Source: Rhodocytophaga aerolata
GTDB lineage: Bacteria > Bacteroidota > Bacteroidia > Cytophagales > 172606-1
Assembly: GCF_030503435.1 (NCBI RefSeq)
Contig: NZ_JAUKPO010000024.1
Location: forward strand, 43,440-107,439
Length of the DNA stretch: 64,000 nt
Direction: 5' to 3'
The notes under the pieces were generated by a model, which was given only the letters and a program-made list of their open reading frames with translations, had not been told where the DNA came from and searched no databases. Shown here in pieces: positions 1 through 8,677 of this stretch. A program made the position numbers and the translations under genes. Numbering within the stretch: the first letter of the stretch is position 1; each line of letters starts with the position of its first letter.

Positions 1-1253
1 TCAATGCCGGGGCTACCCGTATTCCACATCATCATACATCGGTGATTAATTATTGCCGCGAACTGGGTGTGCCTCTGGAAAACTTTAATAACATAAATGA
101 AGGTGCCTATTATTATTGTGAAGGCAAAGGGCCACTTTCCAACAAGCGAATCCGGCAGCGGGAACTTCACAACGATATGCGGGGCTATACCACCGAACTG
201 CTGGCCAAGGCCATAGACCAGAATGCCCTGGATATGCCCTTAACCAACGAAGACAAAGAAAAATTTATTGAGTACTTAATTGCCGAAGGTAGTTTAAACC
301 CCAATAAGTTATACCAGGGATCATCCAGACGCGGGTATGAAGTAGCCCCGGGAGCCGGAAATATACCCGGTAAGCTAGCTTCCATACCTGATCTGCTGAC
401 AGTAATACAATCCGGATGGCTGGAGCCACATTTCTATAATATTCCCGAGTACACTTACGAACAACAAACCACCATGCTTACACCAGTAGGGGGGATGGAC
501 CAGATTACCAAAGCTTTTGAAAAGAGAGTAGGCAAAAAAATTATATACGAAGCAGAAGTAACAGAAATCCGTAAAACAGAAAGGGGAGCCCGCATAGTCT
601 ATATAAATAAAGATAAACAAGCCCAGGAACTAACCGGCGATTTTTGTATCTGCACGATTCCGTTGCCTGTGCTAAGTAACATAGCCGCCGACTTTTCGCC
701 AAATGTGCAGCGGGCGGTAGATTCTGTACCTTATAATAATAGCTGTAAAATAGGCTTACAATTTAAAAGGCGTTTTTGGGAAGAAGACGATAATATATAC
801 GGTGGCATTTCCCGCACCAATATGGATATTACTCAGATTGTGTATCCACCGTCAGGGTACCTGTCTAAAAAAGGAATTCTGGTTGGTTATTATAATTATG
901 GCCGCACAGCCGAACGTACAGGCAATCTTTCGTTAGCTGACCGGGAAAAAATGGCTCTGGAGCAAGGAAGTAAAATTCATCCTCAGTATAAACAAGAGTT
1001 TGAAAATTCGTTTTCCCTAGCTTGGCAAAAAATTAAATATAGCCAGGGAGCCTGGGCAACCTTTACCCCGGAAACCCGGCAAACGCATTATAAAGCCTTA
1101 CTGGAACCAGATGGACCTATCTATTTTGCCGGAGATCATGTATCGTACCTGATTGCCTGGATGGCCGGATCATTCGAATCTGCCCAGCAGGCGGTAGCTG
1201 GCATCCATAAGCGGGTAAAAGAAAGTGCCACCAGTATGAATGCAGGAAAGTAA
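1..1253 (+). CDS. Flavin monoamine oxidase family protein, 5' end outside window (partial)
   Basis: This is the C-terminal part of an FAD-dependent amine or L-amino-acid oxidase, which oxidatively deaminates an amine or amino acid to an aldehyde or keto acid, ammonia and H2O2. The reading frame (codons from base 3) is open to the left edge. The first residues, NAGATRIPHHH, match the substrate/FAD region of the family that normally lies about 60-90 residues in, so the GTG at 42 is not the real start and the FAD dinucleotide motif is missing. The C-terminal FAD motif is clear: IYFAGDH followed by WMAGSFESAQQA. The gene ends 697 bp before the SusC start on the same strand. Any signal peptide is outside the window, so export cannot be judged. 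Family assignment is firm; the substrate is unknown. Confidence 0.85.
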   Translation, partial: NAGATRIPHHHTSVINYCRELGVPLENFNNINEGAYYYCEGKGPLSNKRIRQRELHNDMRGYTTELLAKAIDQNALDMPLTNEDKEKFIEYLIAEGSLNPNKLYQGSSRRGYEVAPGAGNIPGKLASIPDLLTVIQSGWLEPHFYNIPEYTYEQQTTMLTPVGGMDQITKAFEKRVGKKIIYEAEVTEIRKTERGARIVYINKDKQAQELTGDFCICTIPLPVLSNIAADFSPNVQRAVDSVPYNNSCKIGLQFKRRFWEEDDNIYGGISRTNMDITQIVYPPSGYLSKKGILVGYYNYGRTAERTGNLSLADREKMALEQGSKIHPQYKQEFENSFSLAWQKIKYSQGAWATFTPETRQTHYKALLEPDGPIYFAGDHVSYLIAWMAGSFESAQQAVAGIHKRVKESATSMNAGK

Positions 1254-1949
1254 AACTGCCAAGGATTCCGACCCGCTTGCTTGTGAAAGTAAAAATACCA
1301 ATACCCAGTATATATGTTTTGTACAAATACAAGAGAAAGTAGAAATAATCTATATTTATAATATTTATGCTTGTGAAAGTGTCTATTGTCAGAATAAAAT
1401 TTGCTTTATAGTCAAAAAAATAAAATTAATATTTTGATATTTAAATAAAAACGTATATTATTGCATCGGCTACATTATCAATTAGTATTTCTATTATTTA
1501 ATTTTATTTTACTCTGAAAACACACGGGGTCTCCTGTGTCCGCTAGTTTTCATCTAGGTATGCTAACCCATTACACTGCTTGCAAATGGTCTAAGTTGTG
1601 AGAAGGTAATACAGATTCTGCCTGAATAAACAGACATAGTATAGTAGTCTGTTCAGGCTATGAATGAAGAGTAAAATCGGTCATCAAACATATTTTATTT
1701 TCTGGAAACCAGCAGTATGCTTTAAAAAGGCAGCCTGACTGTCTATGGACATATAAATTATAAGTTACAGTCCAGCGACGGCCAGGTAGCAGACAATATA
1801 ACTGCCCATTATTTTACAAATAAGGATTGCAAAAAGAGCTGATAACAAGCTTTATGACAATGTATTGCCTGTAAATTTCAACAAATACAATCTGATAGTT
1901 TAGCCACTATTTGGTATTGGTAGCCGCACGATTAACCTTGAACCTCCGT
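1254..1949. other. AT-rich intergenic region before the SusC gene
   Basis: No convincing gene lies in these 696 bp. They hold a 12-bp direct repeat, GCTTGTGAAAGT, at 1279-1290 and 1369-1380. There is also an imperfect hairpin at 1620-1658, with arms GCCTGA..ACAGAC and GTCTGTTCAGGC, which may end transcription of the amine oxidase. I did not find a good Bacteroidota promoter for susC here. Confidence 0.5.
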
Positions 1950-4900
1950 ATGAAAAAACACACTCTACTCATTATACTAACCATGATTATCCTGTATTCC
2001 GGGGCTGCAGTGGCGCAGCAGCGGATGGTAACAGGAAAGGTAACAGCCCAGGACGATGGTACTACGGTGCCAGGCGTAAATATTCTTGTAAAAGGATCTA
2101 CTACTGGTACGGTTACCGATATGAACGGCAGCTATTCTATAGCTGCTCCCGAAAATTCTACCCTCGTGTACAGCTTTATTGGATTTGCTACCCAAGAAAT
2201 AGCCGTAGGTTCCCGCACCACTATTGATGTACAAATGGCATCCGATGTACAAACATTAACTGAAATTGTGGTAACGGCCTTTGGTATAGAACGGGAGAAA
2301 AAGGCCCTGGGCTATGCTGTACAGGAAGTGAAAGGCGCAGAACTGGTTGAATCACGTTCGGCAAACGTAGCCAACAGCCTTTCCGGGCGGATAGCTGGTG
2401 TACGTGTTACCAGTAACGGTGGGCCAGGAAGCGGCTCTACTGTGCAAATACGCGGTGCCGGTTCGGTAAATGGCAACAATCAGCCGCTGGTTGTGATAGA
2501 TGGCGTGCCTACCGAACAATCCAATAACAAGCAGTTTGGCTCCGTAATGTCAGAAATCAGCCCTGATAATATTAAAGAAATATCGGTGCTAAAAGGCCCA
2601 AGTGCCAGTGCCTTGTATGGTTCCAGAGGATACAATGGGGTAATTCTGATTACTACCAAAAATGGAGCAGGCCAGAAAGGAATTGGCGTAGAAGTTAATT
2701 CCAACATGACATTTGAGCGGCCACTCGTAAAACCTGATTTTCAGGATATTTATGGCGGAGGAAACGGATACCGCACCTGGTATAACGATGGCTGGAGCGG
2801 TGTCATCAGCGATCCGCTGCAAATTGATCAATACCGGGCTGCCTATGGGTCTGCGGCTCCGCTTACCGGTACAGCTGGTACCGACGAAAGCTGGGGAGGC
2901 CCGATGGATGGCCGTTTAGTGCGACAATGGTGGACAGGCACTGAAGTAGCCCCATTAACGGCAGAACCCAACAACTGGGAACAATTCTGGGAAACAGGCC
3001 GCACCTTTACCAACAATATTGCGATTGCCGGATCTAACGATAAAGGGAATTTCCGCCTTTCTTTGGGCCGCATGGACCAGACTGGTATTATGGCATTCAA
3101 TGATTTTAAACGGAATAATATCCGCCTGAACACTGGGTATAATTTTACGCCTAAATTGAGTATGAGTATATCGGCAGAATATGCCAAATCGGGTTCAGAC
3201 AACCGGAGTTATACCAACGGGCAAGAGTTTATCTGGTCGCACCGCCATACCAACTGGGATCAGGTGAAAGACTGGCGCAGCTATACTGGCGTGCATATTC
3301 AACGGGCTGTAGCCGGGAAACCTGCCGATACCGACCCACCTAATTGGCAACACACCTACTTTACCAATCCTTTCTTCCTGCAAGAGAAGTTGCCCTATTC
3401 TAACGAAAAAGACAGGCTTATTGGCAACATTGGCATTAATTATAAATTCACGGACTACCTGAGTTTGCTAATGCGTACCGGTACCGATTACTTCTCAGAC
3501 ACCCGCATTAATGTGATCAACTTTGAAAGAGTCAGAAACGGCAACCGTACCCCAGGCAGATACTCAGAAGAAATATTACGCAGTCAGGAAACCAATTCCG
3601 ATGTGATGCTGCGCTTCGATAAAGACCTGAGTTCTGTATTCTCAGTAAATGCCATGGTAGGCGGCTTACACCGGACTAACTACTACAAACGCAACTTTGT
3701 AAATGTAGGCGAAATGGTGGTAGATGGCTTATACAACCTGGCTAATTCCGTACCCAGCCTGAACGTTACTGAAAGTGTTATCCAGAAACGGGAAGCTCAA
3801 AGCGTATTTGGTTCCTTCCAGCTGGGCTATCGCAATGCAGTATTTATGGAAGTTACCGGACGGAACGACTGGTCTAGTACATTACCTAAAGCGGCCCGTT
3901 CTTATTTCTATCCTTCCGTATCGTTAACCGCCTCTCTGACAGACTTATTTGATATTCAAAACAATGTGCTCTATTTTGCAAAATTACGCGGAAGCTGGGC
4001 ACAGGTAGGAAACGATACAGACCCTTACCGCCTGGCGCAGACGTTTATTGCTTCTGGCTCCTACAATGGGTCTATTCCCAAATTCTATGAGAACCTGACC
4101 ATCAACAATCCAAATCTGAAACCTGAACGGATGACCGGAACAGAGTTTGGCGTAGACTTACGCTTTTTACAAGGCCGCCTGGGAGTAGACTTTACCTATT
4201 ACAACCAGAATGCAGAAGATCAGATTCTGGATATAGAAATCTCTAAAGCGTCCGGCTATAACAAGCAAATTATTAATGCCGGGGAAATTACGAACAAAGG
4301 GGTAGAAATAACACTGAGTGGCACACCAGTAAAACTCATGAACGGCTTTACCTGGGATGTATCCTTGAACTTTGCCCGGAACCGTAACAAAGTGGTTGCC
4401 CTGGCCGATGGACTTACCACGTACTTGCTTGCCACCCAAAATGGTTTGCAATCGCTGGCGACAGTTGGCCAACCGTATGGTTCCTTGTTTGGTGTGGCTT
4501 TCGAACGTTCACCAGATGGCCAAGTGGTATACCGCAATGGCTTGCCTGTCGTAGCTTCCCAGTCTCAGATATTAGGCAATATCCAGCCCGACTGGATTGG
4601 TGGCTGGCAAAATACATTCAGCTTCAAAGGTATTGTGCTCTCTACCCTGATTGATGTACGCAAAGGCGGGGATATATTCGACCTGGGTACCGGCGTTGCC
4701 CGCTGGACAGGCCAGTATGAAGAAACAGCTGTAGGCCGGGAAGAAGGTATCATTGGTTCAGGCGTAATGAACATTGGAACAGCTGAAGCACCTCAGTACG
4801 TGCCCAATAATGTAGTAGTAGATGCCACCCGCTTGTATGGCTACAATAACCCTCGGAACTACCACGAAGCAGGTATTTTTGACGGAAGCTATATCAAACT

Positions 4901-5126
4901 CCGCGAAATATCTATTGGCTACCAGATTCCTTCTACCTGGTTGAACAAGTTATTTATTCAGACAGCAAAGGTATCGGCTGTTGGCAGAAACGTAGCTATC
5001 CTATTTAAAAATACGACACACATCGATCCGGAAGTAGACCGCTTCGGCGCTAACGGACAAGGTTTTGCCTATGGCGAATTGCCTAGTACCCGCAGTATTG
5101 GTTTCAACGTGAGTTTAGGTTTCTGA
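1950..5126 (+). CDS. SusC/RagA family TonB-linked outer membrane protein
   Basis: Outer-membrane TonB-dependent transporter that forms the barrel of a SusCD nutrient importer. The ATG at 1950 is preferred over an upstream TTG at 1911 because it gives a clean signal peptide (MKKHTLLII... ending AVAQ). Domains in order: signal peptide 1-22; carboxypeptidase-regulatory-like beta-sandwich about 27-100 (VTGKVTAQDDG, PGVNILVKG); a SusC-type plug starting near EIVVTAFG with NSLSGRIAGVRV and VQIRGAGSV; then a large beta-barrel ending in ...SLGF, with the terminal Phe expected for BAM recognition. At 1058 residues it is the normal size. SusD follows 90 bp later and a lipoprotein after that, so the three probably form one operon. 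The substrate cannot be read from the sequence. Confidence 0.95.
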   Translation: MKKHTLLIILTMIILYSGAAVAQQRMVTGKVTAQDDGTTVPGVNILVKGSTTGTVTDMNGSYSIAAPENSTLVYSFIGFATQEIAVGSRTTIDVQMASDVQTLTEIVVTAFGIEREKKALGYAVQEVKGAELVESRSANVANSLSGRIAGVRVTSNGGPGSGSTVQIRGAGSVNGNNQPLVVIDGVPTEQSNNKQFGSVMSEISPDNIKEISVLKGPSASALYGSRGYNGVILITTKNGAGQKGIGVEVNSNMTFERPLVKPDFQDIYGGGNGYRTWYNDGWSGVISDPLQIDQYRAAYGSAAPLTGTAGTDESWGGPMDGRLVRQWWTGTEVAPLTAEPNNWEQFWETGRTFTNNIAIAGSNDKGNFRLSLGRMDQTGIMAFNDFKRNNIRLNTGYNFTPKLSMSISAEYAKSGSDNRSYTNGQEFIWSHRHTNWDQVKDWRSYTGVHIQRAVAGKPADTDPPNWQHTYFTNPFFLQEKLPYSNEKDRLIGNIGINYKFTDYLSLLMRTGTDYFSDTRINVINFERVRNGNRTPGRYSEEILRSQETNSDVMLRFDKDLSSVFSVNAMVGGLHRTNYYKRNFVNVGEMVVDGLYNLANSVPSLNVTESVIQKREAQSVFGSFQLGYRNAVFMEVTGRNDWSSTLPKAARSYFYPSVSLTASLTDLFDIQNNVLYFAKLRGSWAQVGNDTDPYRLAQTFIASGSYNGSIPKFYENLTINNPNLKPERMTGTEFGVDLRFLQGRLGVDFTYYNQNAEDQILDIEISKASGYNKQIINAGEITNKGVEITLSGTPVKLMNGFTWDVSLNFARNRNKVVALADGLTTYLLATQNGLQSLATVGQPYGSLFGVAFERSPDGQVVYRNGLPVVASQSQILGNIQPDWIGGWQNTFSFKGIVLSTLIDVRKGGDIFDLGTGVARWTGQYEETAVGREEGIIGSGVMNIGTAEAPQYVPNNVVVDATRLYGYNNPRNYHEAGIFDGSYIKLREISIGYQIPSTWLNKLFIQTAKVSAVGRNVAILFKNTTHIDPEVDRFGANGQGFAYGELPSTRSIGFNVSLGF

Positions 5127-5216
5127 TGTACTTATCCATTGTGTTAAGCAATTAGCACAATGGATAAATTATTACCCAGGCCATTTTCATTGACCTTTCA
5201 TTTAGCTAATATACAC

Positions 5217-6683
5217 ATGAAAATACACAGATATATTTTATTAACCCTTGCCGGATGGATGCTCATCAGTTCCTGCACCAGTGATTTTGATGAGATCAAT
5301 ACCAATCCAAACGATCCAACCAATATAAGTCCTCAATTTTTATTGCCTTATGCCATTGAATCTTCGGTAGACCGTTATTGGGGCCACCGTACCCGGTTTG
5401 AGCGGCTCAACCTGGACGGTGCCATGCTCTGGATGCAATACCTAGCCAGAAATATTTATTCTAACGAGGGGGATAACTACAGCATTTCGCCCGCCTTACA
5501 TGCTAATAACTGGAAAGGCTTTTACAACGATGGTTTAGTCAACTTCGAGCGGATCGTAACGCTGGCAGGTACAGAAGGAACCATGGCTAATACAAATTAT
5601 GAAGGCGTAGCTCTGGTTATGCGCAGCTGGGTGTTTTCTATACTTACCGATTCGTATGGAGCTATTCCTTATTCCCAGGCCCTGAAAGGCACTGCTAAAG
5701 AAGCCATAGCCTCTCCGGAATACGATTCTCAGGAAGAAGTATATGCAGGCTTGCTTAACGATCTGAAAATGGCTAACGAAAAGTTAGTGGTAGGCGGGCC
5801 TGCTATTGCCGGAGATATTCTGTATAGTGGCGATATTCTGAAGTGGAAAAAGTTTGCCAACTCTTTACGCTTACGTCTGGCCAACCGTCAGGCTGCTAAA
5901 AAACCGGCAGAATCTAAAGCGATTATGGCTGAAATACTGGCAGATCCGGCTACGTACCCAGTATTTACCAGCAATGCCGATAACGCCTCACTCAAACATA
6001 CGTCTACCTTGCCCAGCAACAATGAGTGGCATCAGGTAATGGTGCAGGACGGCCGTACCGACTGGAACATCAGCCAGACCTTGGCAGATAAGCTCAACAG
6101 CTTAAACGATACCCGCATTACCGTATTTGGACAACCTAATACTAGTGGCCAGTATAGTGGCATCCCCAATGGCCTGCCCGATGCTATTGCCACCACCTAC
6201 CTGAGTACAGCTTCCAAGCTGGGCAATTACTTTATGCAACCTTCTACTCCCAGCGTAATTATGACCTTTGCTGAATTGCAATTCATTCTGGCAGAAGCCG
6301 CTGTTGATGGAGACATCAGCATAGGAGATGCCCAGACGTATTTTGAACAGGGAGTTGATGCTTCTTTCAAGCAGTATGAATTAACCGTTCCGGAAGGGTA
6401 TCTGGTCACGGTAGGGGCGGCTACCAAAGAAAAAATTATGGAGCAGAAATGGATTGCCCTATTTGGCCAGGGGGTAGAAGCCTGGACAGAATACCGCAGA
6501 ACCGGTTTGCCAGTGTTTCCTGCCCGCGATCCAAGAGCTGTGTTCGACAACAACGGCGTATTGCCCACCCGCCTACGGTATCCTTCTTCAGAAGAATCAT
6601 TGAATGGCGCAAACATGCGGACAGGCGTAACGCTCAATGGCGGTGATAATGATATGGTAACTACCCTGTGGTGGACTGAATAA
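5217..6683 (+). CDS. SusD/RagB-like nutrient-binding outer membrane lipoprotein (SusD-like_2 type)
   Basis: Surface lipoprotein that acts as the lid and binding subunit over the SusC barrel. The start at 5217 is chosen over 5160 because it places a lipoprotein signal directly at the N terminus: a hydrophobic stretch followed by LISSC with Cys20 as the lipidated residue. The mature part (FDEINTNPNDPTNIS, then LNLDGAMLWMQYL) matches the SusD-like_2 branch rather than classical starch SusD, and it has the alpha-helical TPR-like composition of the family. Length is 488 residues, which is normal. It follows SusC in the same direction and precedes another lipoprotein by 30 bp, supporting co-transcription. 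Confidence 0.93.
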   Translation: MKIHRYILLTLAGWMLISSCTSDFDEINTNPNDPTNISPQFLLPYAIESSVDRYWGHRTRFERLNLDGAMLWMQYLARNIYSNEGDNYSISPALHANNWKGFYNDGLVNFERIVTLAGTEGTMANTNYEGVALVMRSWVFSILTDSYGAIPYSQALKGTAKEAIASPEYDSQEEVYAGLLNDLKMANEKLVVGGPAIAGDILYSGDILKWKKFANSLRLRLANRQAAKKPAESKAIMAEILADPATYPVFTSNADNASLKHTSTLPSNNEWHQVMVQDGRTDWNISQTLADKLNSLNDTRITVFGQPNTSGQYSGIPNGLPDAIATTYLSTASKLGNYFMQPSTPSVIMTFAELQFILAEAAVDGDISIGDAQTYFEQGVDASFKQYELTVPEGYLVTVGAATKEKIMEQKWIALFGQGVEAWTEYRRTGLPVFPARDPRAVFDNNGVLPTRLRYPSSEESLNGANMRTGVTLNGGDNDMVTTLWWTE

Positions 6684-6713
6684 TTACCCATAACTAACTC
6701 AACTTTGATTAAT

Positions 6714-7202
6714 ATGACCATAAAGAAAATATATCTGTACCTACTGGCTGTTTGTGTGGCTTGCTCACTGGCTGCCTGCGAAAAAGAAGAAGATCCATTT
6801 GTAGATAGAGTAGCTTCTCCGGTATTAGTTGTCATTCAGAATTCCTCTGGCTACCTGGCAGGTGGCGGCTTATATTCTGAGCCAGTAGTGAGTGCAAAGC
6901 TGGGTGCTCCTGTTGTGCTTTCTGCCAAAATTTATGAACTGGATAAAAGCGGATTGCTGAGCCATACGGTAGGCATCGATTCCATTCCGGTAGCTAACTT
7001 ATCTGTTGCTTTGCTCACCCGCACAGGGACTAAAATTGCTGACCTGGTTTCAGATAGTGAAGGAACCGTTACAATCACCAAAACATGGGATGAATTAGGA
7101 ATAGCTGCCCCACAAAAAGGGACTACCCTAAGCCTCGACTGGACTGGTGAATACAAAGGAATTGGTTTTGCCAGACGTTCACAACTTCAAGCCATAGAAT
7201 AA
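6714..7202 (+). CDS. Hypothetical lipoprotein of the SusCD operon
   Basis: A 162-residue predicted lipoprotein with a lipobox LAAC (Cys22), followed by an acidic linker (EKEEDPF) and a compact, beta-rich domain. A start at ATG 6714 is preferred to TTG 6705. The order of hydrophobic strands resembles an Ig-like or surface-binding module, but I do not recognise a named family. It lies 30 bp after susD and before a strong hairpin at 7248-7282, so it is most likely the last gene of the SusCD operon and could be an accessory surface glycan- or ligand-binding protein. That role is inferred from position only. Confidence 0.75.
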   Translation: MTIKKIYLYLLAVCVACSLAACEKEEDPFVDRVASPVLVVIQNSSGYLAGGGLYSEPVVSAKLGAPVVLSAKIYELDKSGLLSHTVGIDSIPVANLSVALLTRTGTKIADLVSDSEGTVTITKTWDELGIAAPQKGTTLSLDWTGEYKGIGFARRSQLQAIE

Positions 7203-7247
7203 GCTGTGTTGCCATATTTGCCATATTTTAAATAAGTGTTAACAACC

Positions 7248-7282
7248 CCTGAACTGTGGACGGCAAGTGCTCACAGTTCAGG
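7248..7282 (+). terminator. Hairpin ending the SusCD operon
   Basis: A perfect 11-bp stem, CCTGAACTGTG (7248-7258) with CACAGTTCAGG (7272-7282), and a 13-nt loop. It lies 45 bp after the third operon gene. No strong T-run follows, so it may be a 3'-end-stabilising hairpin rather than a strict intrinsic terminator. Confidence 0.6.
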
Positions 7283-7369
7283 CATTCTACTAAACTGATT
7301 CAATTTGATACTGGTAATTTTTTAACATTCAACCAAACACTTTACACATAACCTTTATAACCTACACGC

Positions 7370-8515
7370 ATGGAAACAAAAATAAACCGCCGGAACTGGC
7401 TTAAATCAGGTGCACTGATGGCTGCCGGACTTAGCTTGGGAACAAGTAAATGGAATGCAACAGATGCACATACCGGCGAAGTGGTGAGTCCGTTAGCAGA
7501 CCGTCCGGTGATAAAAGCCAGGCTTTCCTCTAACGAAAATCCCTTTGGGCCATCTCAAAAAGCCAGAAAAGCCCTTATGGAAGCCATTGACGATAGCTAT
7601 ATGTATCCACGGGAGTACACGCAGCAGTTCAAAAGCATGATAGCTAAAGAGGAAGGCGTTACCGAAGAGCACATTTTGCTGGGAGCTGGTTCATCTGAGC
7701 TGCTCATGGCATCGGCCTTGAACTATACCTTAAAGAGCGGTGCTGGCAGCTCTATCATATCAGCTGATCCTTCCTATGCATCTTTAATGCGTTCGGCAAG
7801 CCAATATGGTTCGGGATGGGAAAAGGTGGCGTTAACTAAGGACTATGCCCATGATCTGGAAGCAATGGAGAAAAAAGTAAGTGAGAAAACCAGTCTGGTT
7901 TACATCTGCAATCCCAACAACCCAACCGGGACTATTGTGCCGGCTGCCAAGCTTGCTTCGTTTTGTGAGGTGGTGTCCAAAAAGAAACCAGTTTTTGTGG
8001 ATGAAGCCTACATCGATTATGTAGACAATCCCAAAAAGCAATCGATGATGGAAGCAGTCAGAAAAGGGCAGAATGTGATAGTGGCGCGCACCTTTTCCAA
8101 AGTACATGGCTTTGCCGGCCTGCGTATTGGCTATGTGGTAGCCCTGCCCGAAACTGTAAAAGAGTTAAGTAAGTATTGTACCGGCGGTATGAATGTATGT
8201 GCTACGTCTGTGCGGGCGGCTATTGCCAGCTACACGGATGCCGATCACCTGAGTTATGCCATAAAAAAGAATGCTGAATCGAGAGATTTCTTATATAAAG
8301 TATTAAAAGATGCCGGATATGAGTATATTCCCTCTCATACCAACTTTGTATTATTCCCTCTGCAAATGGAAGGCAAGCGATTTACTGAAGAGATGATGAA
8401 ACGAGGAGTAAGCATCCGCAACTGGGAGTTTGACGGAAAGCAATGGTGCCGGGTAAGTTTGGGTACCATGGAGCAGATGCAGCTGTTTGCCGGAGCCTTT
8501 AAAGAACTGGCGTAA
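7370..8515 (+). CDS. Twin-arginine HisC-like PLP-dependent aminotransferase, copy 1
   Basis: Fold-type I PLP aminotransferase similar to histidinol-phosphate aminotransferase. Motifs seen: LSSNENPFGPS near the N terminus of the catalytic domain, NPNNPTGT, FVDEAYIDY, and the PLP-binding lysine K244 within RTFSKVHGFAGLRIGY. It starts with a twin-arginine leader, NRRNWLKSG, followed by a hydrophobic Ala/Gly/Leu stretch, so the folded, PLP-loaded enzyme is probably exported by Tat; the roughly 40 extra N-terminal residues explain the 381-residue length. It lies just after the SusCD operon with a paralogue 162 bp downstream. No other histidine biosynthesis gene is present, so a biosynthetic HisC role is unlikely. 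The substrate is unknown. Confidence 0.88.
   Translation: METKINRRNWLKSGALMAAGLSLGTSKWNATDAHTGEVVSPLADRPVIKARLSSNENPFGPSQKARKALMEAIDDSYMYPREYTQQFKSMIAKEEGVTEEHILLGAGSSELLMASALNYTLKSGAGSSIISADPSYASLMRSASQYGSGWEKVALTKDYAHDLEAMEKKVSEKTSLVYICNPNNPTGTIVPAAKLASFCEVVSKKKPVFVDEAYIDYVDNPKKQSMMEAVRKGQNVIVARTFSKVHGFAGLRIGYVVALPETVKELSKYCTGGMNVCATSVRAAIASYTDADHLSYAIKKNAESRDFLYKVLKDAGYEYIPSHTNFVLFPLQMEGKRFTEEMMKRGVSIRNWEFDGKQWCRVSLGTMEQMQLFAGAFKELA
7817..8154 (+). repeat. Gene-conversion tract, copy A
   Basis: This 338-bp segment of aminotransferase copy 1 matches 9143-9480 in copy 2 with five mismatches by eye. The inner part, 7896-8148 (253 bp), is identical to 9222-9474. The flanking parts of the two genes differ much more, including at synonymous sites. 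Confidence 0.85.
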
Positions 8516-8555
8516 AAACTGAGCCTGGCAACTTTCCATATACACACCTAGCAAA

Positions 8556-8584
8556 AGCGACTATTGCCATAGGCAGTAGTCGCT
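8556..8584 (+). terminator. Hairpin between the two aminotransferase genes
   Basis: A 13-bp stem (7 perfect pairs AGCGACT/AGTCGCT, then 6 more including one G-T wobble) with a 3-nt loop, located 40 bp after the stop of copy 1. There is no T-run, so full termination is uncertain and read-through into copy 2 is possible. Confidence 0.5.
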
Positions 8585-8677
8585 ATACTGCTACCAGCAA
8601 AATAACGTATCGAGCGGTTTTAATCTACTGCTACACCCTAACCCAAGACATCTACATTAAAAACCCAAACAACCCAT

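Noticed and set aside
1531..1595. tRNA-like stretch on the minus strand with a D-arm-like TAATGGGTTAGCA and a CCTAG-ATGAAAA-CTAGC anticodon-like stem
   Set aside because: There is no T-arm with a TTCRA loop, no matching acceptor stem and no CCA end, so I treat it as chance or at most a degraded remnant.
6227..6835. 202-residue open frame on the minus strand over the SusD 3' end
   Set aside because: It lies antisense to susD and a lipoprotein gene and has a Ser/Thr/Ala-rich composition typical of a shadow frame, with no motif.
1950..7202. Polysaccharide utilisation locus
   Set aside because: SusCD is present but no glycoside hydrolase, lyase, sulfatase or SusR/HTCS regulator lies within reach.
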